DNA from: Asticcacaulis sp. SL142
GTDB taxonomy: Bacteria > Pseudomonadota > Alphaproteobacteria > Caulobacterales > Caulobacteraceae
Assembly (NCBI RefSeq): GCF_026625745.1
Contig: NZ_CP113061.1
Coordinates: 1,575,501-1,639,500, forward strand
Direction: 5' to 3'
DNA length: 64,000 nt
A program made the position numbers and the translations under genes. This document shows, one piece after another, positions 16,781-26,831 of the stretch. Position 1 is the first letter of the stretch. Each line of letters starts with the position of its first letter. The notes under the pieces are model-generated. The model saw only the letters and a program-made list of their open reading frames with translations. It did not search any database and had not been told where the DNA came from.

Positions 16781-17944
16781 CTACCACTTGGTCGGGTCTT
16801 TGTCGTCATTGACCGGTAATTCTCCCGACCGCTTACGCGTCAGGGCCAGAATAAAGCCCATAGTCAACCCCATGGCCAGCAAGGACGATCCGCCATAAGA
16901 AATAAACGGCAAGGTCATGCCCTTGGGAGGAATCACGCCCAAATTGACGCTGATATTAATGAATACCTGCGTCCCCAGCATGATGTAGAGACCTGATGTG
17001 GCGATTTGCCGGAACGGATCGCTCATTGACATGGACTTTATCAGGCCGCGAATAACGATAATCCCAAAGACCAAAATAATAGCCAGCGACCAGAACAGTC
17101 CGGCCTCTTCACCAATCACTGAATAGATAAAATCGGTATGCAGGTCGGGGATGAAGCGCTTTTGAGTGCCTTCGTTGATGCCCTGCCCCAACAAACCGCC
17201 ATTGGAAATGGCCGACAGGCCCGCATTGACCTGATATTTGTCGCCGTCCGGGTTGATGAAGCCCATGATACGGTTACGAAAGTGCGGCTGCACAAAAAAC
17301 AGGCCCACCAAGGCCGCCATGACACTGGCGCACAGCCCGACGATCCAGCGTACCGGAACGCCTGAGATAAAGAAACAGGCTCCGAACGCAATGGTAATCA
17401 GCAGGGATTGCCCCACATCCGGCTGAATGAGCAGCAACGCCACCGCCAGCACATAAAGGCAAAAGGCGATGGTCACCCCCGGAACGCCCTTGCCCTTTTG
17501 ACCTTCGGCAAACATCCAGGCAATCAGGATTATCAAGGCGGGCTTAAGGAACTCAGACGGTTGCAGCTTAAAAAAGCCTAAGTTCAGCCAGCGCTGGCCG
17601 CCCTTAGAGGTATGGCCGATAAAGGGTAGCAGGATCATGATCAGGATCGAGACGCTGTAGATCGCCGCACTGACGCGCTTAACGCCTTTCAGCGATAACA
17701 TGGAAATCACGATCATCACAGATATGGCTACTACCGCAAACAGGATATGGCGCTGGGTGAAATAGATCGGCGAATGGGCGCCGATCTTGGCCGCTGCCAC
17801 CGGCGATGACGAGAACGAGAACAACAGCCCGACAATAATCAGCGATGCCACCATCACCATGGTGGCGCGATCAACCGTCCACCACCACATGGCCATCGGG
17901 CGGCGGTCGGTGCGGGAAAAAGCCTGAGCGAAACCGGTGGCCAT
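16781..17944 (-). CDS. ftsW: peptidoglycan glycosyltransferase FtsW
   Basis: A 387-residue SEDS-family membrane protein with about ten helices that polymerises lipid II at the division septum together with FtsI. The start MATGFAQAF is preceded by GGTGAG at good spacing. Family motifs: KGGQRWLNLGFFKLQPSEFLKPALI near 120-145, and VIPPKGMTLPFISYGGSSLLA near the C-terminus. It lies between murD and murG as in most dcw clusters. Confidence 0.95.
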   Translation of the reverse strand: MATGFAQAFSRTDRRPMAMWWWTVDRATMVMVASLIIVGLLFSFSSSPVAAAKIGAHSPIYFTQRHILFAVVAISVMIVISMLSLKGVKRVSAAIYSVSILIMILLPFIGHTSKGGQRWLNLGFFKLQPSEFLKPALIILIAWMFAEGQKGKGVPGVTIAFCLYVLAVALLLIQPDVGQSLLITIAFGACFFISGVPVRWIVGLCASVMAALVGLFFVQPHFRNRIMGFINPDGDKYQVNAGLSAISNGGLLGQGINEGTQKRFIPDLHTDFIYSVIGEEAGLFWSLAIILVFGIIVIRGLIKSMSMSDPFRQIATSGLYIMLGTQVFINISVNLGVIPPKGMTLPFISYGGSSLLAMGLTMGFILALTRKRSGELPVNDDKDPTKW

Positions 17945-18030
17945 GATCTCACCTGAAAATGACGGATTATGCATAAGCCATCAGGTGTAGAGGATGAGGG
18001 TTAACGGATGTTAACTGTGCTGAAATTTTT

Positions 18031-18067
18031 CTTAAAGGAACTCCCCCTCCAAGAGGGGGAGTTCTTA
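18031..18067. repeat. short copy of the compound palindromic repeat
   Basis: A single hairpin, GGAACTCCCCCTC pairing with GAGGGGGAGTTC, with CTTAAA at the left edge. It corresponds to the first hairpin of the longer copies at 10.9 and 33.5 kb; the second hairpin and GGGGGTAA end are missing. It lies 3 bp past the murD stop codon. Confidence 0.75.
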
Positions 18068-18070
18068 TGG

Positions 18071-19486
18071 CTAGGACGCCGCCCCCGTAATAATCGACTT
18101 CGATATCTCGGCCACGGCCTCTTTGAAAGCATCGCCGCGTGCCTCGAAATCCGGAAACTGATCGAAGGACGCACACGCCGGCGACAAAAGCACGACCTCC
18201 GGTTTTCCGGTCTTTTCGGCCTCGGCATAGGCCTGAGCCACCGCCGTAAACAGGTGACGCGACTGAACGCAAGGCGTGGCTGACCCGATCGTTTTTTCAA
18301 ACAGTTCCGCCGCTTCCCCGATCAGATAAGCCGCCTTCACGCGCGGGAACAGGTCAGACAGGCTCTCGATCCCGCCGGCCTTGGCGCGGCCACCGGCGAT
18401 CCAGTAAAACTGATCATAGCTCGACATGGCCTGACGGGCCGCATCGGCATTGGTGGCTTTGGAATCGTTGACGAAACGCACCTTACCGATGCGGCCGACC
18501 TCCTGCATCCGGTGATCCAGGCCCGGAAACGATTTCAGCCCGGCCGCAATGACCTCGGCCGACAACCCCAGAGCTTTACAGGCACTATAGGCCGCGCAGG
18601 CGTTTTGCCAGTTGTGACGCCCGGTCAGCGACCGGGCCGTTTTCAGGTCGAACACCGCCTTGGCGCGGTCGGTTGTGGCGTCATAGATCATACCGTTTAG
18701 GGCATAGACCCCGCGCCCCAAGGTTCGGCGGGCGGAAATCGGGATCAGCTTGACCGACGGATGAGAATTCATCTCGGTCAGCACGCTTTGCGTCCACTGA
18801 TCGTCGGCGCCGATCACGGCGGTCTCATCCGGCCCCTGATTTGCGAAAATGCGGAGTTTAGCCTTGATGTAGCCATCCATGTCGCCGTGGCGATCGAGAT
18901 GATCCGGCGAAAAATTCATCAGCACCGACACGTCGGGCTTGAAGCTATGGGTCAGATCAAGCTGATAGCTGGATGTCTCGATCACATAGATGCTGCCCGG
19001 TTCCATAGCGGGCAGATCGAGCACACCGATGCCGATATTGCCGCCGACATGGACGTTTTTACCCGCAGATTTGAGGATATGACCGATCAGGGCCGTGGTC
19101 GTCGATTTGCCATTAGTACCGGTAATCGCAATGGTTTTCGGGCGCTTACGCTCCGGCAAGGCATTGAGGGTTCGGGCAAACAGTTCGATATCACCCAGCA
19201 CCGGCACGTTTGCCGCATTTGCCGCCACCACCGACCAGTGCGGCTCAGGGTGGGTGAGCGGCACACCGGGGGACAGCAGCAGCGCATCAATCTCTGACCA
19301 GTCGGCAGATTTCAGGTTCTCAATCGTGAAGCCTTCTTTGGTAGCCGCCAGCATATTCTGGGGCTTATCGTCCCACAGCAACGGCTCCGCCCCACCGGCC
19401 TTTAGTGCGCGCGCGGCAGTTAGGCCTGAGCGCCCCAGACCGAAAATGGCAACGCGTTTGCCTTCAAAACCTTTGACAGGAATCAC
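18071..19486 (-). CDS. murD: UDP-N-acetylmuramoyl-L-alanine--D-glutamate ligase
   Basis: A 471-residue Mur ligase, GTG start, adding D-glutamate. N-terminal VAIFGLGRSGLTAARAL, ATP loop AITGTNGKSTTTALIGHIL, ETSSYQLDLTHSF, NFSPDHLDRHG and the C-terminal FVNDSKATNADAARQAM and WIAGGRAKAG are present. It begins 10 bp after mraY. The last residues are close to a palindromic repeat. Confidence 0.96.
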   Translation of the reverse strand: MIPVKGFEGKRVAIFGLGRSGLTAARALKAGGAEPLLWDDKPQNMLAATKEGFTIENLKSADWSEIDALLLSPGVPLTHPEPHWSVVAANAANVPVLGDIELFARTLNALPERKRPKTIAITGTNGKSTTTALIGHILKSAGKNVHVGGNIGIGVLDLPAMEPGSIYVIETSSYQLDLTHSFKPDVSVLMNFSPDHLDRHGDMDGYIKAKLRIFANQGPDETAVIGADDQWTQSVLTEMNSHPSVKLIPISARRTLGRGVYALNGMIYDATTDRAKAVFDLKTARSLTGRHNWQNACAAYSACKALGLSAEVIAAGLKSFPGLDHRMQEVGRIGKVRFVNDSKATNADAARQAMSSYDQFYWIAGGRAKAGGIESLSDLFPRVKAAYLIGEAAELFEKTIGSATPCVQSRHLFTAVAQAYAEAEKTGKPEVVLLSPACASFDQFPDFEARGDAFKEAVAEISKSIITGAAS

Positions 19487-19496
19487 GAACCCGCTC

Positions 19497-20609
19497 CTAT
19501 CGCAGTTTCAACGTGGCAAGGCCGATCATGGCCAAAAGTGCCGCAATGATCCAAAAACGGATAACGACCGTCGATTCCGCCCAGCCCAGCTTTTCAAAGT
19601 GGTGGTGGATCGGCGCCATCAGGAACACGCGCTTACCTGTCAGCTTGAAATAGCCGACCTGAATCATAACCGACAGGGCTTCCATCACAAACAGGCCACC
19701 GACAATAGCCAGCACAATCTCATGCTTGGTGGTCACCGCCACCGCGCCCAAGCCGCCGCCCAAAGCGAGTGATCCGGTGTCGCCCATGAAGATCTTGGCG
19801 GGCGGGGCGTTATACCACAAAAAGCCCATGCCACCGCCGATAATGGCCGCGCAGATCACCGCCACATCGCCGACGCGCGGCACGAAATGGACGTTAAGAT
19901 AACCGGCAAACACATAGTTCCCGACGAGGTAGGAAATCAGCGCAAAGGCGCCTGCGGCAAAGATCACCGGCACGATAGCCAGGCCGTCCAGCCCATCGGT
20001 CAGGTTCACCGCATTGGACGCGCCGATAATGACCACAGCCCCAAACACGACGTAAAACCAGCCCAGATTGAGCAGGAAATTCTTGAACACCGGCACGGCC
20101 AGAGAGGTATGCAATTCCGGTGAGGTCGGGGACTGCGGCCCGAACGCAACCAAAACCCACACGGCAATGACAGCCACCACAGTTTGCGCAATCAGCTTTT
20201 GAATCGACGACAAACCCGCCGAAGACTGCTTGGTGACCTTGGCATAGTCGTCGATAAAGCCCAAGCCGCCGAAGGCCAGCGTCACCCCCAGCACCACCCA
20301 GACTGCCGGATTACTAAGGTCAGCCCACAGCAGGGTCGCCACTAAAATACCGGCCAGAATCATCAGCCCGCCCATGGTCGGCGTGCCTTTTTTGGTCAGC
20401 AGGTGCCCCGCGGGGCCGTCTTCACGGATCGGCTGGCCCTTACCCTGCTTTGAGCGCATCCAGCGGATGAAGCGCGACCCCAGCGCCACCGCCACGATCC
20501 ATGAGGTCGCCAGCGCCAGTGCAATGCGCACCGTCAGATATTTCAGCAGGTTCAGCAGCGGAATATGGTTCGCCATCCCCGCATATTGTTCGTAAAGCCA
20601 GTAAAACAT
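19497..20609 (-). CDS. mraY: phospho-N-acetylmuramoyl-pentapeptide transferase
   Basis: A 370-residue membrane enzyme with about ten helices that attaches UDP-MurNAc-pentapeptide to undecaprenyl phosphate, giving lipid I. Diagnostic motifs: [36 protein letters not shown] and [15 protein letters not shown], then the terminal [15 protein letters not shown]. It lies between murF and murD. Confidence 0.97.
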   Translation of the reverse strand: MFYWLYEQYAGMANHIPLLNLLKYLTVRIALALATSWIVAVALGSRFIRWMRSKQGKGQPIREDGPAGHLLTKKGTPTMGGLMILAGILVATLLWADLSNPAVWVVLGVTLAFGGLGFIDDYAKVTKQSSAGLSSIQKLIAQTVVAVIAVWVLVAFGPQSPTSPELHTSLAVPVFKNFLLNLGWFYVVFGAVVIIGASNAVNLTDGLDGLAIVPVIFAAGAFALISYLVGNYVFAGYLNVHFVPRVGDVAVICAAIIGGGMGFLWYNAPPAKIFMGDTGSLALGGGLGAVAVTTKHEIVLAIVGGLFVMEALSVMIQVGYFKLTGKRVFLMAPIHHHFEKLGWAESTVVIRFWIIAALLAMIGLATLKLR

Positions 20610-20635
20610 GAACCGTCTGAAACCTTAAACCAGAA

Positions 20636-22057
20636 TTATACGAGAGACGCGGCAATCAGCCCCGCTTTTGAGCCGTTAGAGCCCTTTATCATGACCACAT
20701 CCCCTGAGCGCAAGTCTGCTTTTAGGGGCGCGATCAATTCCTGAGCCGTGGACGCATAACCACCTTTAAGGGCGGGCGGTACTATCTGCCACAGGTTCGC
20801 CATCAGCGGCCCTGCGCAGTAAACCTTATCAATGGCTTGCGCCTCAATCACGCTCAAAAGCCCGGCATGGAGGGCGGCCTCATCCGGGCCAAGCTCCAGC
20901 ATGTCGGTCAGGACGACGATTTTACGCTGATCAGGTTCAACTACCCGCGCACCCAGCGATTCGATGGTCGCGGTCATCGAGATCGGGTTGGCATTATAGC
21001 TTTCGTCGATGACCGTGATGGACTTGCCGTCCACCGTGACGTGACGCACGCTGCCGCGTCCGGCCAGAGGGCGGAAATCTTCTAATGCGGCAATGGCGAC
21101 CTTGAGATCAACGCCCAATGCCTGCGCCATCAGCAGCACCGACATGGCGTTGACCGCCTGATGCTTTCCGGTCGTATAGAGTTTGAAGTCATAGCTCTGG
21201 CCGTGAATTTCGGCCTGAATGCGGGCATAGTCGCCGTCAGGATCACTTATGACATCATAGCCGGTCAGCAGGGCATCGGCCCCGACGCTTTCGCCGAATG
21301 ACGCTACCTTAGTGCCGATAGATTCGGCCCGCGCCTTAAGTTCATCAAACCATCTATTGTCGGCATTGAGGATAGCCAGACCGCTAGGTTGCAACCCGTC
21401 AAAAATCTCGGCCTTGGCCTTGACGATCCCAAGTTCACCGTCAGGGAAATTTTCGGTATGAACCGCGCCGACCGTGGTGATGATGACCGCATCGGGGGCC
21501 ACGAATTTCGACAGCGGTGTGATTTCATCAGCGTGGTTCATGCCGATCTCAAACACCGCCCGCTCAGTCTCACGCGGCATTCTCACCAACGTCAGCGGCA
21601 CACCAATGTGGTTGTTGAAGCTCTTGATGGCCGAATGGGCGCGGCCTGCGCGCTTCAACGTCGCCATGACCATCTGGGTGACCGAGGTCTTACCGACACT
21701 GCCGGTCACCGCCCCGCGTTTGCAACCAATCGTCCGGTCACGGGCATAGACGGCAGCGACCTCTAACGCCGTCTGCACATCGTCCACCACGCAGCAGACC
21801 GCGCCGGGGGTAGCGCGTTCCGTGACGCAAAAGGCCGCTCCGGCTTTGTAGGCAGAGGCCACAAATTCGTGGCCATCGCGCGCCCCTTTGAGGGCCAGAA
21901 ATATATCGCCGATCTCAATGGCGCGGCTGTCGAAATTGACGTTGGAGGCATGGAGCGCGATGGCGTCGGCACCACCGAGCGGCGCGCCCGTCGCATCGAC
22001 CAGACGTCCGCCCACGGCCTGCGCCCATTCCTTTGCCGTCCACAAAATTTCGGTCAT
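20636..22057 (-). CDS. murF: UDP-MurNAc-tripeptide--D-Ala-D-Ala ligase
   Basis: A 473-residue Mur ligase adding D-Ala-D-Ala. The ATP loop is TGSVGKTSVTQMV, a variant seen in alphaproteobacterial MurF, with FNNHIGVPLTLVRM, the FEIGMNHADEI region, DESYNANPISM and the terminal MIKGSNGSKA. It is 15 bp downstream of murE and 26 bp upstream of mraY. Confidence 0.96.
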   Translation of the reverse strand: MTEILWTAKEWAQAVGGRLVDATGAPLGGADAIALHASNVNFDSRAIEIGDIFLALKGARDGHEFVASAYKAGAAFCVTERATPGAVCCVVDDVQTALEVAAVYARDRTIGCKRGAVTGSVGKTSVTQMVMATLKRAGRAHSAIKSFNNHIGVPLTLVRMPRETERAVFEIGMNHADEITPLSKFVAPDAVIITTVGAVHTENFPDGELGIVKAKAEIFDGLQPSGLAILNADNRWFDELKARAESIGTKVASFGESVGADALLTGYDVISDPDGDYARIQAEIHGQSYDFKLYTTGKHQAVNAMSVLLMAQALGVDLKVAIAALEDFRPLAGRGSVRHVTVDGKSITVIDESYNANPISMTATIESLGARVVEPDQRKIVVLTDMLELGPDEAALHAGLLSVIEAQAIDKVYCAGPLMANLWQIVPPALKGGYASTAQELIAPLKADLRSGDVVMIKGSNGSKAGLIAASLV

Positions 22058-22072
22058 GCTCTCTCAAATATT

Positions 22073-23566
22073 TTATGTATTTAGCGCCTCAAGCACTACA
22101 CCGGCGTCATCGAAAGGCAAGATGTCCCCTTTGATAATCTGGCCCTGCTCGTGACCTTTTCCGGCGACCACCAGCACATCACCGGCCTGAAGGTCATTAA
22201 CAGCCGCAAAAATAGCCGCACGGCGATCCCCGATATCTTTATAGGCCCCGGTGCCGGTCATGCCCGCTATCACTTCAGCCCGAATGACCTCAGCCTCTTC
22301 GGAGCGGGGGTTGTCATCCGTGACAAAGCTTACATCTGACAGGCGCTGAGCAATGCCGCCCATGATCGGCCGTTTGGTCTTGTCGCGATCACCGCCGCAC
22401 CCAAACACACACAGTAACCGGCCTTTGGTATGCGGCCGCAGGGCCCTCAACACCGTTTCCAGCCCGTCCGGCGTATGGGCATAATCGACATAGACTTCCG
22501 CGCCGTTCGATTTCGTGCCGACCCGCTCAAGACGGCCACGCGCCCCGGTGAGTTTGGTCAGAGACGCCAGCACATCGTCGATCGCCTCACCGGCGGCCAG
22601 ACATAAACCCGCCGCCACAAGGGCATTAGACGCCTGAAACAGACCGGCCAGAGGCAGCTTGACCTCATAGCGCTTGCCCTGATGATCCAGATGCAGAATC
22701 TGGCCATCGGCAATCAGATCACGCTGGATCAGGGTCAGGTGTTGCCCACGTTCGCCGACGCTCATGACATTGGCCCCCGACAGGATCGCCGTCGCCGCAA
22801 AGGCATTATAGGCCTCGGAATCAGCATTGAGCACAGCTTGCCGCCCACGGGGTAGCAGTTGCTCAAACAAACGCAGCTTGGCCTGACGATAGCTGTCCAT
22901 GGTGGCGTGGTAATCGAGGTGATCCTGCGTCAGGTTGGTGAAACCCGCTGCCGTAAGCGTAACGCCGTCAAGCCTGCGCTGATCAATACCGTGGGATGAC
23001 GCCTCAAGCGCCATATGGGTCACGCCATCGGCAGCGAGCTCGGCCATATAGCGCGCCACATCGGCGGCGTCCGGCGTCGTAAGCCCCGGTGCGGTAATCG
23101 CGGTTTCCACAATCCCATCTTGTTTCACGACCCCGAGGGTCCCCATGCTGGCCGATGTGCGGCCCATGTGAGCGAACATCTGCCGGCAGAATGTCGCCAC
23201 CGATGTCTTGCCATTGGTGCCAGTGATCGCCACGCAGGTCTTGGGCTGAGCGCCATAAAACGTCTTGGCCGCCAGCGCATAGGCACGGCGCACATCGGCC
23301 ACCTTTATCAGGCTATCGATATTATCGACGACGGTTTTCAGGTGCGACTTTGCGCCATCATCAGGCGTCAAAATCGCCGCCGCCCCCGCCGCTAAGGCTT
23401 GGGGGATAAACTCGCGGCCATCGACCTTGGTACCGGGCAGCGCGCAGAACAGCACGCCTTCGCCGACCTTACGGCTATCGGCGGTGATGCCGGTCACGAC
23501 CGGATCGTGATCCAGATCGCGGCGCAGGATGTCGGACAGCTTCATTCCGGCTTTGGCCACACTCAT
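22073..23566 (-). CDS. murE: UDP-MurNAc-L-Ala-D-Glu--meso-diaminopimelate ligase
   Basis: About 497 residues. ATG overlapping the ftsI stop in TGATG; an in-frame GTG lies one codon upstream. Motifs: ATP loop AITGTNGKTSVATF, FTNLTQDHLDYH, VDYAHTPDGLE and CGGDRDKTKRP. The DNPRSEE motif is the one that selects meso-diaminopimelate, so the peptidoglycan is of the usual Gram-negative type. GGGAGG lies just ahead of the start. Confidence 0.97.
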   Translation of the reverse strand: MSVAKAGMKLSDILRRDLDHDPVVTGITADSRKVGEGVLFCALPGTKVDGREFIPQALAAGAAAILTPDDGAKSHLKTVVDNIDSLIKVADVRRAYALAAKTFYGAQPKTCVAITGTNGKTSVATFCRQMFAHMGRTSASMGTLGVVKQDGIVETAITAPGLTTPDAADVARYMAELAADGVTHMALEASSHGIDQRRLDGVTLTAAGFTNLTQDHLDYHATMDSYRQAKLRLFEQLLPRGRQAVLNADSEAYNAFAATAILSGANVMSVGERGQHLTLIQRDLIADGQILHLDHQGKRYEVKLPLAGLFQASNALVAAGLCLAAGEAIDDVLASLTKLTGARGRLERVGTKSNGAEVYVDYAHTPDGLETVLRALRPHTKGRLLCVFGCGGDRDKTKRPIMGGIAQRLSDVSFVTDDNPRSEEAEVIRAEVIAGMTGTGAYKDIGDRRAAIFAAVNDLQAGDVLVVAGKGHEQGQIIKGDILPFDDAGVVLEALNT

Positions 23567-25374
23567 CACTGACCTCCCGATACGGGCATGGCCAGGGTGG
23601 CCGGAACGGATTGGGCCCCGCTTTGGGTCTCAGCCACGACCGGAGCCTTGTCCCACTCCGCCTGAGTAAACTTGTCTTCCTTGCGCGCCACGCCGACAAA
23701 CGGTGCTATGCGGTCAATGACACGGCCCGCAACAGGTGCCGCCACAAATCCGCCGGTGCGCAGGCCCGATGAGGCTTTTGAGCCCTTGGGGTCATCGACC
23801 ATGATCAGCACCATATAGCGGTCGTCCTCGATCGCACCATCGGTTGGGAACACGGCCACATAGCTGGAGAACAGGCTGGAGCGCAGGTAACGGCCATCCA
23901 CGACGCGTTCCGCCGAGCCGGTCTTGCCGCCGACCCGCAGACCCGGCGCATTGGCGCGCGTGCCCGTGCCACGGATGCCGTTGATTCGCATCAAATCCAG
24001 CATCTGGCGTGAGGTATTGGCTGAAAAGACGCGCGCCCCGTCCAGCACCTGCCCCGGCTGATGTTTGCGCACCGTCAGCGGCCGCAGATAGCCGCCATTG
24101 GCCACCGCCCCAAACGCCTGAGCATAGGCCAGAGGTGAAATCGACATGGCATGGCCAAATGAGGTCGACGCCAGAGTGCTGGCTGTCCATTTTTTGGCAA
24201 TGATCGGACGGGCCGATTCATAAAGTTCGGTATCCGCCGCCCGGAACAGGCCCAGATTATCATAGAACTTGGTCATGGTGTCGATGCCGACACTTTCGGC
24301 CAGTTGCGACACCCCGATGTTGGAGGAATGGATAAACACATCCTCCAGCGTCATGACGCGATTCTCAGCGTGATAGTCGGAAATCTTACGGCTGCCGATC
24401 TTAAACGGCGCGCGGGCGTCAAAGACTGAATTGATCGAGGCTGTGCCGGTCTCTAAGCCGATGGCCACCGAAATCACCTTAAAGATCGACCCCATTTCAT
24501 AGACCGCCGCCGCCGCACGGTTCTTCTTTTCGTTTTCGGAAAAACTGCCGGCGCGGTTGGGATCATACTCCGGCCAGCTTGCCATGCCCAAGATCTCACC
24601 GGTGCGCACATTGGTGACGATGCCGATCGCGGCCTGCGCCTGCTGATCAACGGCGGCGGCGCGTAGTTCGTTCTCCAGCGCGCCTTGCACCCGCAGGTCC
24701 ATAGCCAGTTCAACCGGCACCCCGCCGTGCGCGGCGATGCTCAGATCAATGTCGTCATTGAGCGCGCGTTCGGCCCCGGCCACGCCCTTACCGCCGCGTT
24801 CCGTCGCCCCGATATAGCTGGCACCCGTGATACCCAGCGGATAGGTGCGCACCCGCACCGGCTCGAAGATCAGACCCGGCAGGCCATAGTTCAGGATACG
24901 CGCCCGATCCGAAGGTTTCAGCCAGCCGGTAACACGGGCCCGGCCATCGCCGCGCAGGGCCTTATCGATCGTTTCCAGCGACACATCCGGCAAAAGCTGA
25001 ATCAGCGCCCGCTTCACCAGCGGACGATCCGACGCCATCATATCGGTCGGATCGACATAGAGAATGAAGTTTTCGCCGTCCGCCGCCAGAAGTGCGCCGT
25101 TGCGGTCGACCAGTTCTGAGCGCGCCCCCGGCGACACCGGCGCACCGGAGACCCCATCGACGCCGCTAAACAGCGCGGCCTTAACCGCAAAAATCATCAG
25201 CACCGCAAACATGCAGGCGATCAGCGCCAGAATGAAAAAGATGCGCTGGGCGGTATTTTCCTGGGTCTGCCCTTCGACATGAGCGCGCTCAAAAGCGTGC
25301 TCGACCTTCCAGACGCTGTCGGCCACCCACTGAAAGCCACCAGACGACGGGACAAACGGAATAGAATATTTCAT
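23566..25374 (-). CDS. ftsI: division-specific transpeptidase PBP3
   Basis: A 602-residue class B penicillin-binding protein that cross-links septal peptidoglycan. One membrane helix lies at about 46-67, then the PBP dimerisation domain (VDRNGALLAA), then the transpeptidase domain with the active-site SIFK (S296-K299), the SSN triad (VFIHSSNIGVSQLAE) and KTGSAER. The 45-residue cytoplasmic N-terminus is long compared with E. coli. Overlaps of 4 bp with ftsL and murE show tight coupling. Confidence 0.95.
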   Translation of the reverse strand: MKYSIPFVPSSGGFQWVADSVWKVEHAFERAHVEGQTQENTAQRIFFILALIACMFAVLMIFAVKAALFSGVDGVSGAPVSPGARSELVDRNGALLAADGENFILYVDPTDMMASDRPLVKRALIQLLPDVSLETIDKALRGDGRARVTGWLKPSDRARILNYGLPGLIFEPVRVRTYPLGITGASYIGATERGGKGVAGAERALNDDIDLSIAAHGGVPVELAMDLRVQGALENELRAAAVDQQAQAAIGIVTNVRTGEILGMASWPEYDPNRAGSFSENEKKNRAAAAVYEMGSIFKVISVAIGLETGTASINSVFDARAPFKIGSRKISDYHAENRVMTLEDVFIHSSNIGVSQLAESVGIDTMTKFYDNLGLFRAADTELYESARPIIAKKWTASTLASTSFGHAMSISPLAYAQAFGAVANGGYLRPLTVRKHQPGQVLDGARVFSANTSRQMLDLMRINGIRGTGTRANAPGLRVGGKTGSAERVVDGRYLRSSLFSSYVAVFPTDGAIEDDRYMVLIMVDDPKGSKASSGLRTGGFVAAPVAGRVIDRIAPFVGVARKEDKFTQAEWDKAPVVAETQSGAQSVPATLAMPVSGGQ

Positions 25375-25844
25375 CGCGTTCCCTCCACCGTATGTTCGAT
25401 CACCAGCGGTTCTGTGGTTGCCGCATCCGTCGTGGGCGCTACCGGCGGCACCGCCGACGGCGCTTCCGGCATGGGCGGCACAGGCGAGGCTGGCCGTTCA
25501 ACACCGCGCACACCAGCCCCCTGCCCGCGTGAGATTTCCACCAATGAATCAAGATTGGCTTCGTGGCGCGAATCGACCGGCTTCATGCCCAGATAGACCG
25601 AGGCCAGCGCTTCGATCCGTTTCGGCTGCTCAAGCTGAGCGACCGCCGCCCGCAGGGTCTGCACCTGCTCGGCCTCAGCCACGATATCGCGCTTGAGGGC
25701 CTCAAGACGTTTTACGTCGGCGTCTTCGCGCATCTTGATCCAGCCAAGGCCAAACATCATCGCCAGACACAGCACAATGCCGACCAGTTCCACCAGCCGG
25801 ACTCCGCGCACGCGTTGTTCAAACACATTCAACAGGCCGTTCAT
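25371..25844 (-). CDS. ftsL: cell division protein FtsL
   Basis: A 157-residue bitopic protein identified mainly by position between rsmH and ftsI. One membrane helix (VELVGIVLCLAMMFGLGW) is followed by a coiled-coil stretch (ALKRDIVAEAEQVQTLRAAVAQLEQPKRIEALASVYLGM), the typical FtsL layout, and a Pro/Ala/Thr-rich C-terminal tail longer than in enterics. FtsL joins FtsB/FtsQ in the divisome subcomplex that activates FtsWI. ATGA overlaps at both ends. Confidence 0.85.
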   Translation of the reverse strand: MNGLLNVFEQRVRGVRLVELVGIVLCLAMMFGLGWIKMREDADVKRLEALKRDIVAEAEQVQTLRAAVAQLEQPKRIEALASVYLGMKPVDSRHEANLDSLVEISRGQGAGVRGVERPASPVPPMPEAPSAVPPVAPTTDAATTEPLVIEHTVEGTR

Positions 25845-26830
25845 GACCGCACCTTATGCGTCGAAGGTTTACCGGAAACAGTTTGTTCAGACCATGAGGC
25901 CGCCGCTGTCCGCCGTCCGGCCCTGAGCTTTGCCGAACGCGACCGCGGATTGCGCGCCAATTCCCCTTCGGACGGCCCGACCGCCTTATGGGTGACCAGC
26001 TCGTAAGTCGGATCATTGGCCGCCTTGACTTCCGGGGCATAGCGCGACCCGGACGGCAGCTTGCCGCAGCGCTCGGCAAAGAAGTTTTTGACGATGCGGT
26101 CTTCGAGCGAATGGAAGGTCACCACCGCCAGAACGCCGCCAGTTTTCACAACCGCCTCAGACACCTCAAGCGCGCGCTCAAGCTCACCCAGTTCGTCATT
26201 GACCGCAATACGCAAGCCCTGAAAGGTGCGTGTTGCCGGATGAACCGGCGCGCCTCTGCGCCCGCCCAGAGCCCGCTCGACCACCTCAGCCAGATCAAGC
26301 GTGCGCTCAAACTTTTGCTCGGCGCGGCGGCGCACAATAGCCGCGGCAATGCCGCGCGACTTGCGCTCCTCACCATAGAGCCAGATGACATGAGCGATCT
26401 CTTCGGCCGTGTCTTCGTTGACGATATCGGCGGCTGAGCGGCCATCAACGCTCATGCGCATATCGAGCGGCCCGTCGCGCATGAAGGAGAACCCGCGCTC
26501 GGCCTCATCAAGCTGCATCGACGACACACCGATATCAAGCACAACCGCATCGACCTCAGTCACGTCCAGATCGGCCAGACCTTCGGCCATTTCCGAGAAC
26601 GGTCGGTTGACCCACTGAAAGCTACCCGGAAAATCCGCCACAACCGCGTCGACATAGGGCTTGACGCGCGCATCGCGATCAAAGCCGATGACCCGGGCGC
26701 CACACTCCAGGAACGCGCGTGTATAACCGCCCGCGCCAAACGTGCCATCGACGACCAGCTTGTCCTTGATATCACCCAGGGCCGCCAAAACTTCATCGAG
26801 CAGCACCGACATATGCACAGATTGGGACAT
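25841..26830 (-). CDS. rsmH: 16S rRNA (cytosine(1402)-N4)-methyltransferase
   Basis: A 329-residue SAM enzyme (MraW). The start MSQSVHMSVLLDEVLAAL is set by homology and lies 1 bp after the mraZ stop. Motifs: VDGTFGAGGYTRAFLE for SAM binding, GFDRDA, DIGVSSMQLDEAERGFSFM, DGPLDMRM, TFQGLRIAVNDELGELE and VTFHSLEDRIVK. The C-terminal tail (PRSRSAKLRAGRRT) is the usual RNA-contact region. Confidence 0.96.
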   Translation of the reverse strand: MSQSVHMSVLLDEVLAALGDIKDKLVVDGTFGAGGYTRAFLECGARVIGFDRDARVKPYVDAVVADFPGSFQWVNRPFSEMAEGLADLDVTEVDAVVLDIGVSSMQLDEAERGFSFMRDGPLDMRMSVDGRSAADIVNEDTAEEIAHVIWLYGEERKSRGIAAAIVRRRAEQKFERTLDLAEVVERALGGRRGAPVHPATRTFQGLRIAVNDELGELERALEVSEAVVKTGGVLAVVTFHSLEDRIVKNFFAERCGKLPSGSRYAPEVKAANDPTYELVTHKAVGPSEGELARNPRSRSAKLRAGRRTAAASWSEQTVSGKPSTHKVRS

Positions 26831-26831
26831 C